NCBI RefSeq assembly: GCF_014522265.1
Contig: NZ_CP017024.1
Coordinates: forward strand, 248,001 to 312,000
Reading direction: 5' to 3'
Length of the DNA: 64,000 bases
From: Pseudomonas oryzihabitans
GTDB lineage: Bacteria; Pseudomonadota; Gammaproteobacteria; Pseudomonadales; Pseudomonadaceae
Positions 1 to 9,000 of this stretch are shown piece by piece. The position numbers and the translations under genes are program-made. Positions within the stretch are counted from its first letter, which is position 1, and each line of letters starts with the position of its first letter. The notes under the pieces were generated by a model. It ran no database searches, was not told the DNA's origin, and was given only the letters and a program-made list of their open reading frames with translations.

Positions 1-274
1 GCACCGAAGCTTGCGCGCTAGCCACGACCGCGCGACGACCGGTCCCGGCTGCCGCGCCGGGAGCGGGAACATCCGCGCGGGCACCCCGGTCGTAAACTCT
101 CGCACCCCCGCCCGTCCATGAGTTCCATCGATGGGCGGCATGACGATTATCGAGACGATCGATTGGCGCCGTCGGCTCTGGCTCAGCAGGATCGGCGGTT
201 TGTCACCTGGCCAGGTCCGCCTAGCCGCGACGTTCCACCCCCCCCCCGGTTCCACCACCTAGATGAGGTATCTC
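1..274. other. Left-edge stretch without a supported gene
   Basis: No reading frame here looks like a real protein. The only structure I can point to is a perfect 12-bp palindrome ACCTGGCCAGGT at 205-216, about 60 bases upstream of the dehydrogenase start. It could be an operator, but nothing else supports that. The run of C at about 237-247 is a simple homopolymer. Confidence 0.4.
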
Positions 275-1342
275 ATGAGCCAAGCCCAAGGCTACGCTGC
301 CCAGTCCGCCGACCAGCCCCTGGCGCCCTACTCCTTCGAGCGGCGCGAACCCGGCGCCCACGACGTGCAGATCGACATCCTCTTCTGCGGCGTCTGCCAT
401 TCGGACCTGCACACCGCACGCAACGAGTGGAACAACACCCTCTTCCCCTCCGTGCCCGGCCACGAGATCGTCGGCAAGGTGACGGCGGTCGGTGCCCACG
501 TGAAGAACTTCAAGGTCGGCGACAGCGTCGGCGTCGGCTGCATGGTCGACAGCTGCCAGCACTGCGCCCCCTGCGATGCCGGCGAAGAATCCTATTGCGA
601 GAACGGCTTCACCGGCACCTACAACGGCAACCTCTACGGCGGCAGCGAGAACACCCAGGGCGGCTACTCCGACCACATCGTGGTCAACGAGAAGTTCGTG
701 CTCAAGGTGAGCCACACCGAGAACCTGGCCGCCGTGGCGCCGCTGCTGTGCGCCGGCATCACCACCTATTCGCCGCTGGCCCACTGGAAGGTCGGTCCGG
801 GCAAGAAGGTCGGCATCGTCGGCCTGGGTGGCCTGGGCCACATGGGCGTGAAGATCGCCCATGCCATGGGTGCCCACGTGGTGCTCTTCACCACCAGCGC
901 CAACAAGAAGGACGACGCCCTGCGCCTGGGCGCCGACGAGGTGGTGGTGTCGAAGAACGAAGACGAGATGGCCGCCCACGCGAACAGCTTCGACTTCATC
1001 CTCAACACCGTGGCCGCGCCGCACAACCTGGACGCCTTCCTCACCCTGCTCAAGTGGGACGGCACCATGACCCTGGTCGGCGTACCCGCCGAGCCGCACC
1101 CGGCGCCCAGCGTGTTCAACCTGGTGATGAAGCGCCGCCAGCTGGCCGGTTCGCTCATCGGTGGCATCCGCGAGACCCAGGAGATGCTGGACTTCTGCGC
1201 CAAGCACGGCATCGTCTCGGACATCGAGCAGATCGCCATCCAGGACATCAACGAAGCCTATGAGCGCATGCTCAAGAGCGATGTGAAGTACCGCTTCGTG
1301 ATCGACATGCAAAGCCTCAAGCAGGGCCAGACCGCGGCCTGA
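275..1342 (+). CDS. NAD(P)-dependent zinc alcohol dehydrogenase, YahK/CAD-like
   Basis: This is a medium-chain dehydrogenase/reductase of 355 residues that likely interconverts aldehydes and primary alcohols in the cytoplasm. The catalytic zinc ligands are Cys41 (CGVCHSD), His63/Glu64 (PGHE) and Cys159. A structural zinc lobe is formed by Cys94, Cys97, Cys100 and Cys108. A Rossmann motif GLGGLG lies at 183-188. I chose the ATG at 275 because a GAGGT ribosome site sits 6 bases upstream; an in-frame ATG at 263 would precede that site. It stands alone, with a hairpin terminator after it. The exact substrate cannot be read from the sequence; the CAD/YahK subgroup is NADP-preferring and acts on broad aldehydes. 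Confidence 0.9.
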   Translation: MSQAQGYAAQSADQPLAPYSFERREPGAHDVQIDILFCGVCHSDLHTARNEWNNTLFPSVPGHEIVGKVTAVGAHVKNFKVGDSVGVGCMVDSCQHCAPCDAGEESYCENGFTGTYNGNLYGGSENTQGGYSDHIVVNEKFVLKVSHTENLAAVAPLLCAGITTYSPLAHWKVGPGKKVGIVGLGGLGHMGVKIAHAMGAHVVLFTTSANKKDDALRLGADEVVVSKNEDEMAAHANSFDFILNTVAAPHNLDAFLTLLKWDGTMTLVGVPAEPHPAPSVFNLVMKRRQLAGSLIGGIRETQEMLDFCAKHGIVSDIEQIAIQDINEAYERMLKSDVKYRFVIDMQSLKQGQTAA

Positions 1343-1365
1343 TCCCGCGCTCCGCTCCGCCGTCA

Positions 1366-1390
1366 ACGCCCGCGCCCGTCGCGGGCGTTG
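1366..1390 (+). terminator. Hairpin downstream of the alcohol dehydrogenase
   Basis: AACGCCCGC and GCGGGCGTT form a 9-bp GC-rich stem around a 7-base loop, followed by a short T-containing stretch (GTCATTT). It probably ends dehydrogenase transcription. Confidence 0.6.
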
Positions 1391-1431
1391 TCATTTCCGG
1401 TAACGCATTTTTGGCGCGCCCTGCGGTCCTA

Positions 1432-1572
1432 GCTTCTGTCCGAAAAGTCGTCGAGCGAAGGTCAGGCGAGGCGAAAAGTCCTGAGGAAGCGGAATTTACG
1501 AGCGGTAAATGAGCATTCCGAAGGGCTTTTCAACGAAGCATCACCGAGCGCAGACACTTTTCGGGTAGAAGC
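1432..1572. repeat. MITE-like palindromic element (about 141 bp)
   Basis: The ends are inverted copies, GCTTCTGTCCGAAAAGT at 1432-1448 against the reverse complement GCTTCTACCCGAAAAGT at 1556-1572 (15 of 17 match). Inside, GAAAAGTCCT and AGGGCTTTTC form a second nested inverted pair (9 of 10). The centre holds TTTAC-GAGCG-GTAAA. The whole element can therefore fold end to end into one long imperfect hairpin. It has no coding capacity. This looks like a nonautonomous miniature element of the kind scattered in Pseudomonas genomes. The parent transposase cannot be identified from this window. Confidence 0.65.
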
Positions 1573-1603
1573 AAGCGATAACGACAATCACGAGGCGGCC
1601 GCC

Positions 1604-2464
1604 ATGCAGTGGGACAAGGGACAACGTAGCGACAACGTGCAACAGGCCAGCGGTGGACGCGGCATGAAGATCGGCGGCGGCCTCGGGCTGGGTGGCGTGG
1701 CCCTGGTGGTGGTGTTCGGCCTGCTCAGCGGCCAGAGTCCGACGCAGATCCTCGGCAACCTGATCAGCCTCAGCGGCCAGAGCGCGCCGAGCCAGCAGGA
1801 GACCACCGCGCCGGCCGACAATCGCCAGGTGGACTTCGTCCGCGTGGTGCTGGGCGAGACCGAAAACACCTGGACGCGCATCTTCCAGGCCCATGGCGAG
1901 CAGTATCAGCCGCCCAAGCTGGTGCTGTTCAACGGCCAGGTGCAGTCCGGTTGCGGTGGCGCCACCGCGGCCAGCGGTCCCTTCTATTGCCCGGTCGACA
2001 GCAAGGTCTACCTGGACCTCACCTTCTTCCAGGAACTGCAGCAGCGCTTCGGCGCCGATGGCGATTTCGCCCGTGCCTACGTGATCGCCCACGAGGTCGG
2101 CCACCATGTGCAGAACCTCACCGGCACCACCAGCAAGATGGAAGCGGCGCGCCGTCGCGGCATTCCCACCGAGGGTGCCACCGGATTGTCGGTGCGCCTG
2201 GAATTGCAAGCCGACTGCTATGCCGGGGTCTGGGCCAACGATGCCCAGAAGCGGCTGAACTGGCTGGAGCCGGGTGACCTGGAGAAGGCGCTGAACGCCG
2301 CCAACGCCATTGGCGACGACCGCCTGCAACGCCAGTCCCAGGGCCGCGTGGTACCGGATTCCTTCACCCATGGCAGCTCCGCGCAACGGGTCAAGTGGTT
2401 CCGCGCGGGCTTCGACAGTGGCAAGGTGGAGAGCTGCGACACCTTCGCCGCCAAGACGCTCTGA
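1604..2464 (+). CDS. YpfJ-type neutral zinc metallopeptidase, membrane-anchored
   Basis: A 286-residue protein of the YpfJ / putative neutral zinc metallopeptidase family. A glycine-rich N-terminus is followed by one membrane segment at about 28-42 (GLGGVALVVVFGLL) with most of the protein outside. The zinc-binding signature HEVGHH is at 163-168. A second family-typical stretch (LELQADCYAGVWA) lies about 35-45 residues further on and carries the likely third ligand. Cys117 and Cys129 may form a disulfide. The cellular substrate is unknown for the family. It is followed 19 bases later by a secreted hydrolase gene on the same strand, so the two may share a transcript. Confidence 0.85.
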   Translation: MQWDKGQRSDNVQQASGGRGMKIGGGLGLGGVALVVVFGLLSGQSPTQILGNLISLSGQSAPSQQETTAPADNRQVDFVRVVLGETENTWTRIFQAHGEQYQPPKLVLFNGQVQSGCGGATAASGPFYCPVDSKVYLDLTFFQELQQRFGADGDFARAYVIAHEVGHHVQNLTGTTSKMEAARRRGIPTEGATGLSVRLELQADCYAGVWANDAQKRLNWLEPGDLEKALNAANAIGDDRLQRQSQGRVVPDSFTHGSSAQRVKWFRAGFDSGKVESCDTFAAKTL

Positions 2465-2483
2465 CCTCTACCGGGAGCCCTCG

Positions 2484-3485
2484 ATGCGTCGCCTGCTCGC
2501 GCTGTGCCTGGCCCTGGCCTGGGGCTCCGCCCTGGCGGCGCCTCGTGAGGGGGTCGCCCGCATCGTCAGCGACCGGCTACCGATCGGCCAGGCGCAGGCT
2601 ACCCTGCAGCTGTCGGCGGACTGGAGCCAGCCCCATCCGGAAATCCGCCGCGCCCTGGTGATCGTGCATGGCCGTCTGCGCAATGCCGCGACCTATTTCC
2701 GTTCCGGCGAGACGGCCACGGCGGCGGCCGGCGCCGCGGCGGACACCCTGGTGATCGCCCCACAGTTCCTCAACGAAACGGATGTCCAGCGGCATCAGCT
2801 GCCGGACACCCTGCTGCGCTGGCAGGGCAATGCCTGGATGGGTGGCGAACCCGCCCTGGGTCCGCAGCCGCTGAGCAGCTTCGCCGTGTTCGACGCCCTG
2901 CTCGCACGGCTGGCGGAGCGCCGGTTGCTGCCCAATCTGCAGGAGGTGGTGATCGCCGGGCATTCCGGCGGTGGCCAGGTGGTGCAGCGCTATGCCGTGC
3001 TCGGTCAGGGCGAGCGCGCCCTCGCCGCCCGCGGCATCCGCCTGAGATACGTGGTGGCCAATCCGTCGTCCTATGCCTATTTCGATGCCCGCCGTCCGGA
3101 TGCCCAGGGCCAGCCCGGGCCCTTCGCCGACGCCGCCAGCTGCCCGGATTTCGACACCTGGAAATACGGCATGCAGGGCCTGCCGGCCTATGCCGAAGGA
3201 CGCCCGGCGGCGAGCCTGGAGCAGCACTATGCGGGACTCGACCTCACCTATCTGCTGGGCGCCGAGGACACCAATCCCAACCATCCGGCGCTGGACAAGG
3301 GCTGCGCCGCCGAGGCCCAGGGTCCCTATCGCCTGGCCCGCGGGCTGAATTACTACCGTTACCTGCAAGGCCGTCATCCGGGGCTGCGCCAGCGGCTGGT
3401 CGAGGTCCCCGGCGTCGGCCACAACGGCGACGCCATCTTCACCTCGCCCGCCGGACGCCGGGCGCTGTTCGGCGCCGACGACTAG
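2484..3485 (+). CDS. Secreted alpha/beta hydrolase
   Basis: A 333-residue exported protein. The first 19 residues (MRRLLALCLALAWGSALAA) make a clear signal peptide, which fixes the start at 2484 with GGGAG just upstream. The nucleophile elbow is GHSGGG at 159-164 with Ser161. The preceding oxyanion strand reads VIVHG, and a late VGHNGD motif supplies the likely catalytic His. The substrate is unknown; an esterase or lipase-like role in the periplasm or outside the cell is a reasonable guess. It converges with the histidine kinase gene, the two stop codons being 2 bases apart. Confidence 0.8.
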   Translation: MRRLLALCLALAWGSALAAPREGVARIVSDRLPIGQAQATLQLSADWSQPHPEIRRALVIVHGRLRNAATYFRSGETATAAAGAAADTLVIAPQFLNETDVQRHQLPDTLLRWQGNAWMGGEPALGPQPLSSFAVFDALLARLAERRLLPNLQEVVIAGHSGGGQVVQRYAVLGQGERALAARGIRLRYVVANPSSYAYFDARRPDAQGQPGPFADAASCPDFDTWKYGMQGLPAYAEGRPAASLEQHYAGLDLTYLLGAEDTNPNHPALDKGCAAEAQGPYRLARGLNYYRYLQGRHPGLRQRLVEVPGVGHNGDAIFTSPAGRRALFGADD

Positions 3486-3487
3486 CC

Positions 3488-5677
3488 TCAGCGCTCCAGG
3501 GCCGCAGGCGCGTCCAGCAGCTCCTGCACCTGGGCGACCAGGGCCTCCAGGGTGAAGGGTTTGCCCAGCAGCGCCATGCGCTCGCCGACCAGGGGCACGG
3601 GCGGTTCGTTGCCCGCCGCATAACCGGTGATGAAGAGAATCGGCAGGTGGGGTCTGAGGGTACGGGCCGCCCCGGCCAGCAAGCGGCCGTTCAACCCCGG
3701 CAATCCGACATCGGTGATCAGCAGGTCGAAGCCCTCGCCTTCGCGCAGCGCCGCCAGCGCCGCTTCGGCATCGACGGCGTCGCGATAACGCCAGCCGAGG
3801 TCGACGCACAGCTGCGCCAGCAACTGGCGAATGACCGCATCGTCTTCCACCAGCAGCACCCGCACATCGGGCAGCGCTCGGGCGGTCGGGGCGCTGGCCA
3901 CGGCAAGGGCGGCCTGGACGGCCAGGGCCGGATGGCGCGGCAGCAGCAGCCTCACCCGGCAGCCCTGCCCCGGCGCGCTGGTCACGCTGACCTGGCCACG
4001 GGACTGGCGGACGAAGCCATAGATCATGGACAGCCCCAGGCCCGAGCCCTGGCCCACCGGCTTGGTGGTGAAGAAGGGCTCGAAGACCCTTTCCAGAACC
4101 GATGGCGTCATGCCCACGCCATCGTCGCCCACCTCGATCAGCAGGTAGTCGCCCGCCGGCAGCGCCGGATCGGCGTCGGACTGCACCCAGTTGCGTGCGC
4201 GGATGGTCAGGTTACCCCCCGCCGGCATGGCATCGCGGCTGTTGATGGCCAGGTTGAGCAGGGCATTTTCCAGCTGGTGCGGATCGGCATCGACCAGCCA
4301 GAGTTCGGCGTCCAGTTCGAGCTGGCAGCGGATCTGCGGCCCCAGGCTGTGCCGCAGCAACTCCTGGAAATCGCCGATCAGCCGGGTGACGTCCACCGCC
4401 TGGGGATTGAGCGTCTGGCGGCGGGAAAAGGCCAGCAGCCGATGGGTCAGACTGGCGCCCCGGCCCACCGACTGGGTGGCGGTATCGAGCAGACCGCCGA
4501 CCCCGCTCAGCGCCTCCGGCGCCAGGCGGCGGCGCATGAGATCCAGGCTGGCCTGGATGCCGGCCAGCAGGTTGTTGAAGTCATGGGCGATGCCGCCGGT
4601 GAGCTGGCCCACGGCTTCCATCTTCTGCGCCTGGCGCAGCAGCTCCTCGGCCTGGGCGCGATTCTGCATCTCTTCGCGCAGCTGGCGATTGCGCTCCTCC
4701 AGTTCGGCGGTTCGTGCCCGCACCTGGAGCTCCAGGGTGGCGCGTTCGCGGCGCAGGGCTTCCTCGGCCTCGCGGCGGTCATCGATGTCTTCGCTGGTGC
4801 CATACCAGCGGATCACGGCGCCCGCTTCATCGCGCCGCGGATAGGCACGGGTGCGCAGCCAGCAGTGGCTGCCGTCCGCCACCCGTACCCGGTGCTCCCG
4901 GTCGTAGGCCTGACCGGCGCTGCGCGCGGCGTCCCAGGCCTGCCGGGTCGTCCGGCGGTCGTCCGGATGCAGCAGCGCCCAGAAGCTCTCGGCTTCCAGT
5001 ACCGGCTGGCCGGTCAGCTGCTGCCAGCGCGGCGAGAAAACCATGCGCCGACCACCGGGATCGCAGGTCCAGGTGTATTGGGGATTGAGTTCCACCAGGT
5101 GCCGATAGTGGTCTTCACTCTCGCGCAGCAGCAGATCCGCCTGATGGCGCTCGATGGCCAGGGCGGCGGTCTCGGTGACCAGGCGGAAGGCGTCGCGCTC
5201 GGCGGCCAGGGGGCGTCGCGGCTCGAGGAAATAGTTGGCGAAGGTGCCCAGCAACCGACCATCCAGGGCCAGCAGCGGCATCGACCAGCAGGCGCGCAGG
5301 CCATAGCGCAGCGCCAGGTCGCGAGCGCCAGCCCATAGCGGATCGCAGGCGATGTCCTCGACATAGACGGCTTCGCGGCGGTAGGCGGCGGTGCCACAGG
5401 AGCCCGCCAGCGGGCCGATCTCCAGGCGACCGAGATCGCGGCTGTAGGCGTCCGGCAGACTCGGCGCGATGCCGTCCTGCAGATAGCGACCATCCTCGCT
5501 GAGCAACAAAATGCAGGCATGCAGGCGGACCTGGGCCAGGGCCTCCACCCGCTGCAGCAGCGCGTGCAGCACCTGGGTCAGGGGCAGCCCGGTGGCAAGG
5601 CTTTCCAGCGTCTGGCGCTCGTACTGGCGCAGATCGCCGGAGAACGGCTGATCGCTCGAAAGCGTGTGGAGGCTCAT
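3488..5677 (-). CDS. Hybrid sensor histidine kinase (GAF-PAS-HisKA-HATPase-REC)
   Basis: A 729-residue soluble hybrid kinase. In order: GAF domain (about 25-180), PAS/PAC domain (about 190-305), a coiled coil rich in Glu and Arg (about 305-350), H-box LTGGIAHDFNNLL with phospho-His365, HATPase with N (INSRDAM), G1 (VGDDGVGM) and GSGLGL boxes, and a C-terminal receiver with the LLVEDD acidic pair and phospho-acceptor Asp in LLITDVGLPG. No membrane segment is seen, so it senses a cytoplasmic signal or acts in a phosphorelay. No response regulator gene is adjacent; an orphan hybrid of this kind must pass phosphate elsewhere. The start at 5677 is chosen from domain layout; in-frame alternatives exist at 5710 (ATG) and 5734 (TTG). 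Confidence 0.85.
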   Translation of the reverse strand: MSLHTLSSDQPFSGDLRQYERQTLESLATGLPLTQVLHALLQRVEALAQVRLHACILLLSEDGRYLQDGIAPSLPDAYSRDLGRLEIGPLAGSCGTAAYRREAVYVEDIACDPLWAGARDLALRYGLRACWSMPLLALDGRLLGTFANYFLEPRRPLAAERDAFRLVTETAALAIERHQADLLLRESEDHYRHLVELNPQYTWTCDPGGRRMVFSPRWQQLTGQPVLEAESFWALLHPDDRRTTRQAWDAARSAGQAYDREHRVRVADGSHCWLRTRAYPRRDEAGAVIRWYGTSEDIDDRREAEEALRRERATLELQVRARTAELEERNRQLREEMQNRAQAEELLRQAQKMEAVGQLTGGIAHDFNNLLAGIQASLDLMRRRLAPEALSGVGGLLDTATQSVGRGASLTHRLLAFSRRQTLNPQAVDVTRLIGDFQELLRHSLGPQIRCQLELDAELWLVDADPHQLENALLNLAINSRDAMPAGGNLTIRARNWVQSDADPALPAGDYLLIEVGDDGVGMTPSVLERVFEPFFTTKPVGQGSGLGLSMIYGFVRQSRGQVSVTSAPGQGCRVRLLLPRHPALAVQAALAVASAPTARALPDVRVLLVEDDAVIRQLLAQLCVDLGWRYRDAVDAEAALAALREGEGFDLLITDVGLPGLNGRLLAGAARTLRPHLPILFITGYAAGNEPPVPLVGERMALLGKPFTLEALVAQVQELLDAPAALER

Positions 5678-5769
5678 ACGGCTGGCACGACCTGGACCCG
5701 AAGTCGGCATCTTAGCCAGCGACCCGGTAAACAACAGACTATTTACGCCTAACGGGCAGATTTCCAGCG

Positions 5770-6357
5770 TCAGAGCGCCGCCAGTATCTCCGCGCAGGTG
5801 TCGAAGCGCTGGTCACGCGCCGCCGGCCAGGGATCGCCCGGCTGATTGACCTGCAGGGTGTGGCAGCCCACGGCCCGTCCGCACTCCAGGTCGTAGCGGT
5901 GATCGCCGACCATCACCAGGCGGGCCGGCGCCACCTGCCAGAGGTCGGCCAGCCGCAGCAGGCCACCCGGATCGGGCTTGGGCGCCGCCTCGTCGCGCCC
6001 CAGCACGGCAGGCGGATCGAAGCAGTCCTCCAGGCCGATGGCGGCCAGGGTCAGCAGCGCCAGGTCGCGGGCATTGCGGGTGAGGATGCCCAGCGGGCGA
6101 CCCTCTTCGTGCAGGCGACGGATCAGGGCCACCGCACCCGGTGCCGGGCGCGCGGCGACGGCCAGTTCGCGTTCGTGCTCGAACAGCCAGGCGTGCTTGG
6201 CCTCGCGCTCGGTGGCCGGCAGCTCGGCCAGGTGGTGGAGGATGTCGGCCTGCTCGGGAATGCCCAGGTGCCGGCGAATGGCGGCGAAGTCGTGTACCGC
6301 CAGGGTCAGGGTGCCGTCCAGGTCGAACACCCAGTGGCTGAGGTGACGCAGTGTCAT
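5770..6357 (-). CDS. HAD-superfamily phosphatase, subfamily IA
   Basis: A 195-residue haloacid dehalogenase-type hydrolase. Motif I is FDLDGTLT (nucleophile Asp12, acid Asp14), motif II is ILTRNARD, and motif III/IV is KPDPGGLL followed by MVGDHRYDL. The cap is the small helical C1 type, as in phosphoglycolate phosphatases. Start at 6357 is supported by AAAGGA eight bases upstream. It is divergent from a second HAD gene. The substrate is not predictable; a small phosphate ester in the cytoplasm is likely. Confidence 0.85.
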   Translation of the reverse strand: MTLRHLSHWVFDLDGTLTLAVHDFAAIRRHLGIPEQADILHHLAELPATEREAKHAWLFEHERELAVAARPAPGAVALIRRLHEEGRPLGILTRNARDLALLTLAAIGLEDCFDPPAVLGRDEAAPKPDPGGLLRLADLWQVAPARLVMVGDHRYDLECGRAVGCHTLQVNQPGDPWPAARDQRFDTCAEILAAL

Positions 6358-6456
6358 GCAGGGATCCTTTGGCGAGAGGTGACCTTCGGGCACTCCGGGG
6401 AACCCCGGTCATGCGTGCTCCGTCTGGTGGAGACAACCTTCCGCAGGAGTCTACCC

Positions 6457-7200
6457 ATGACGACGACCGTTCGGGCGCTACTTTTCGATGTCTTCGGCAC
6501 CGTGGTGGACTGGCGCGGCAGCCTGGTCGAGGGCCTGCAGGGGCTGTCGGCCAAGCATGGCGTCCGGGGCGACTGGGAGCGGCTGGCCGATGCCTGGCGT
6601 GCCGAAGCCTACGAGGCCATCCTGCCGCAGATCGCCGCCCGCAGCCTGCCCTGGCTGCCCCTCGACGAGGTCCATCGCCTGGCGCTGGACGAATTGCTGC
6701 CACGCCATGGGCTGGTGGGCCTGACCACCGCCGAGGTGGCCTGGATCAATCGCCTCTGGCACCAGCTGACCCCCTGGCCCGATGCCGTGCCGGGTCTCAC
6801 GCGGCTGCGCCAGGGCTATCCGGTCTGCGCCCTGTCCAATGGCAACGTCAGCCTGCTGCTGGACATGGCCCGCCATGCCGGACTGCCCTGGGACATGCTG
6901 TTTGGCGCCGATCTCTTCCAGCGCTACAAGCCGGCCGCGGAGGTCTATCTGGGCGCCTGCGCCCTGCTCGACCTGCAACCGGAACAGGTAATGCTCTGCG
7001 CTGCCCACAACGGCGACCTGCAGGCGGCCAAGGAGCTGGGGCTGGCCACCTCCTTCATCCAGCGCCCCCGGGAAAAGGGCCCGGCGGGTGGCGAGGTGTC
7101 CAGCGGCGGCTGGGATCTGGAAGCCAGTGATCTCCAGGATCTCGCCGACCAGCTGGGCCTGCCGGTGCTCGCGGGCGATCAACCCGACCCCGACGATTGA
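6457..7200 (+). CDS. Haloacid dehalogenase, type II
   Basis: A 247-residue member of the (S)-2-haloacid dehalogenase branch of the HAD superfamily. Nucleophile Asp11 sits in LLFDVFGTVVDW, where the second Asp of phosphatase HADs is absent, as usual for dehalogenases. SNGN supplies the motif II Ser/Asn, RYKPAAEVY the motif III Lys, and CAAHNGDL the family's AHNxDL motif IV. This chemistry hydrolyses the carbon-halogen bond of short 2-haloacids, although many chromosomal family members have other natural substrates. CAGGAG lies 8 bases before the ATG at 6457. Confidence 0.85.
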   Translation: MTTTVRALLFDVFGTVVDWRGSLVEGLQGLSAKHGVRGDWERLADAWRAEAYEAILPQIAARSLPWLPLDEVHRLALDELLPRHGLVGLTTAEVAWINRLWHQLTPWPDAVPGLTRLRQGYPVCALSNGNVSLLLDMARHAGLPWDMLFGADLFQRYKPAAEVYLGACALLDLQPEQVMLCAAHNGDLQAAKELGLATSFIQRPREKGPAGGEVSSGGWDLEASDLQDLADQLGLPVLAGDQPDPDD

Positions 7201-7254
7201 GCGCGGCCCGGGCGCTTCGGTATCCTGCCGGATACTTTTCGCCAGGGCATCGCC

Positions 7255-7881
7255 ATGGGTTTTCTCGACAAGCTGCGCAAGAAACGTGAACGCCAGGCCC
7301 TGGCCGCCCTGCCCCGCCTGCATCAGCGCACGGCGCGCCTGCGCCGCGAGTTGCCCGACTACGAGATCGGCGCCGGCACCTATGGTGCGCCAAAGGTGTT
7401 CGATCTCAAGGAAGGCGCCACCCTGCGCCTGGGTCGCTACACCTCCATCGCCGAGGGCGTGCGCATCCTCCTCGGCGGCCTGCACCGGCTGGACTGGGTG
7501 ACCACCTATCCCTTCCCCGCCTTCGTCGACGATCTGGCTCACATCAGGGACTACGGCGGCACCCGCGGCGACGTGGTGATCGGCAGCGACTGCTGGATCT
7601 GCACCGATGCGCTGATCCTCTCCGGCGTCACCATCGGCCATGGCGCCGTGGTGGCCGCCGGTGCCGTGGTCACCCGCGACGTACCGCCCTATGCGGTGGT
7701 GGGCGGCAATCCGGCACGCTTCATCAAGTGGCGCTTTGCCGAGGCCACCTGCCAGGCGCTGCTCGACATCGCCTGGTGGGACTGGCCCGAAGCCGAGATC
7801 CTGGCTGCCGGCGAACACCTGTGCAGCGCCGATATCGACGGCTTCATCGCCTACGCCCGAGCGCGCCACCCGGCGCCCTGA
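7255..7881 (+). CDS. Left-handed beta-helix acetyltransferase (CatB/Vat-like)
   Basis: A 208-residue hexapeptide-repeat acyltransferase. The xenobiotic acetyltransferase hallmark [14 protein letters not shown] contains the probable catalytic His. Hexapeptide turns run through [16 protein letters not shown] and [16 protein letters not shown], ending in the typical GGNPARFIK. The basic N-terminus (KLRKKRERQ) is unusual for drug-resistance enzymes. It could act on an antibiotic, but a sugar or cell-surface substrate is equally possible; the sequence does not decide. It is a probable trimer that uses acetyl-CoA. Confidence 0.8.
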   Translation: MGFLDKLRKKRERQALAALPRLHQRTARLRRELPDYEIGAGTYGAPKVFDLKEGATLRLGRYTSIAEGVRILLGGLHRLDWVTTYPFPAFVDDLAHIRDYGGTRGDVVIGSDCWICTDALILSGVTIGHGAVVAAGAVVTRDVPPYAVVGGNPARFIKWRFAEATCQALLDIAWWDWPEAEILAAGEHLCSADIDGFIAYARARHPAP

Positions 7882-7950
7882 ATCCGGCGCCCGGAACTCG
7901 GAACGCTTTCCAAGGCTCACCTTCATTAGTCATTCTTTTGAAGGTTCTCC

Positions 7951-8223
7951 ATGGAAGCGCTCGATCTGCTGCAATGGCCGGCCATGGCCATCACCCTGCT
8001 CGCCGCCTGGCTGGTGGCCTCCCAGCGCCAGGGCCGGCGCAACCTCGGCTTCTGGGTCTTCCTGCTGAGCAACGGCCTGTGGATCGCCTGGGGCCTGCAG
8101 GCCGAGGCCTATGCCCTGATCGTGCTGCAGCTGGGCCTGGCGGCGATGAATCTGCGCGGGGTGCGCCGCAACGCCGGCGAGGCGTCGGCCGCGGCGGTCG
8201 CGGAGGCTTCGGGCAGGGCATAA
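7951..8223 (+). CDS. Small integral membrane protein
   Basis: A 90-residue hydrophobic protein with three likely membrane segments at about 10-25, 33-48 and 51-66, and a charged, alanine-rich tail. AAGG precedes the ATG at 7951 by 7 bases. I do not recognise a function. The compact multi-helix layout resembles small conserved membrane proteins of pseudomonads. It lies between an acetyltransferase and trmO on the same strand. Confidence 0.6.
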   Translation: MEALDLLQWPAMAITLLAAWLVASQRQGRRNLGFWVFLLSNGLWIAWGLQAEAYALIVLQLGLAAMNLRGVRRNAGEASAAAVAEASGRA

Positions 8224-8254
8224 TGACCGGCCCTGCGTCAGACGGCCCCGCCCC

Positions 8255-8950
8255 ATGCAGTACAGCGTCACCCCCATCGGCCACGTCCGCTCCTGCTTCA
8301 AGGAGAAATTCGCCATTCCCCGGCAACCCGCGCTGGCCCCGGCCGCCCGTGGCGTGCTGGAACTGCTGCCGCCCTTCGACCGGCCCGAGGCGGTGGAGGG
8401 CCTGGCAGGCGTCAGCCATGTCTGGCTGCTGTTCCTCTTCCACCAGGCGCTGGAAAGCCAGCCGCGCCTGCGGGTGCGGCCACCGCGCCTGGGGGGCAAT
8501 CGCTACCTGGGCGTCTTCGCCACCCGCGCCACCCACAGGCCCAACGGCATCGGCCAGTCGGTAGTCCGCCTCGACGGCCTGGAACCGGGGCGGCTGCTGC
8601 TCTCGGGGATCGATCTGCTCGACGGCACCCCGGTGCTGGACATCAAGCCCTATGTCCCCTACGCCGACAGCCCGCCGGGCGCCCGCAACGCCATCGCCGA
8701 GGCGCCGCCGCCAGCCCTGGCGGTGGGCTGGGCGGATGCGGCGCGGGTCCAGGCCGAGGCCCACGGCCAGCGCCTGGGCGAGCCCCTGGCCGAGCTGATC
8801 GAGCAGTGCCTGGCCCAGGACCCCCGGCCGGCCTACCAGGTGCCGGCGCCCGAGCGCCGCTACGGGGTGCGCCTCTGGGATGTGGAGGTGCACTGGCACT
8901 ATCCGACCGCGCATCAGATCCGGGTGCTGGATGTGACCGCGGCGTCCTGA
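8255..8950 (+). CDS. trmO: tRNA (N6-threonylcarbamoyladenosine37-N6)-methyltransferase TrmO
   Basis: A 231-residue YaeB/TsaA/VirR family protein. In E. coli this family uses S-adenosylmethionine to N6-methylate t6A37 in threonine tRNAs. Matching features are an N-terminal PIGHVRSCF, the RPNGIGQSVVRL core, LDGTPVLDIKPYVPYAD, and a C-terminal domain ending WHYPTAHQIRVLDV. The full domain set is present and of normal length. It lies upstream of ppnN with about 120 bases between, so probably a separate unit. Confidence 0.92.
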   Translation: MQYSVTPIGHVRSCFKEKFAIPRQPALAPAARGVLELLPPFDRPEAVEGLAGVSHVWLLFLFHQALESQPRLRVRPPRLGGNRYLGVFATRATHRPNGIGQSVVRLDGLEPGRLLLSGIDLLDGTPVLDIKPYVPYADSPPGARNAIAEAPPPALAVGWADAARVQAEAHGQRLGEPLAELIEQCLAQDPRPAYQVPAPERRYGVRLWDVEVHWHYPTAHQIRVLDVTAAS

Positions 8951-9000
8951 CGCCGCCCGGTTTGCATTCCGGCGGCCAAGGCCCCAACAATGACATTGCC

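Noticed and set aside
118-1263. A 381-residue frame overlapping the alcohol dehydrogenase
   Set aside because: Arg/Pro/His-rich shadow in another frame of a gene with all its zinc and cofactor motifs.
3647-5338. A 563-residue plus-strand frame
   Set aside because: Antisense to the hybrid histidine kinase; no domain recognisable and strongly biased composition.
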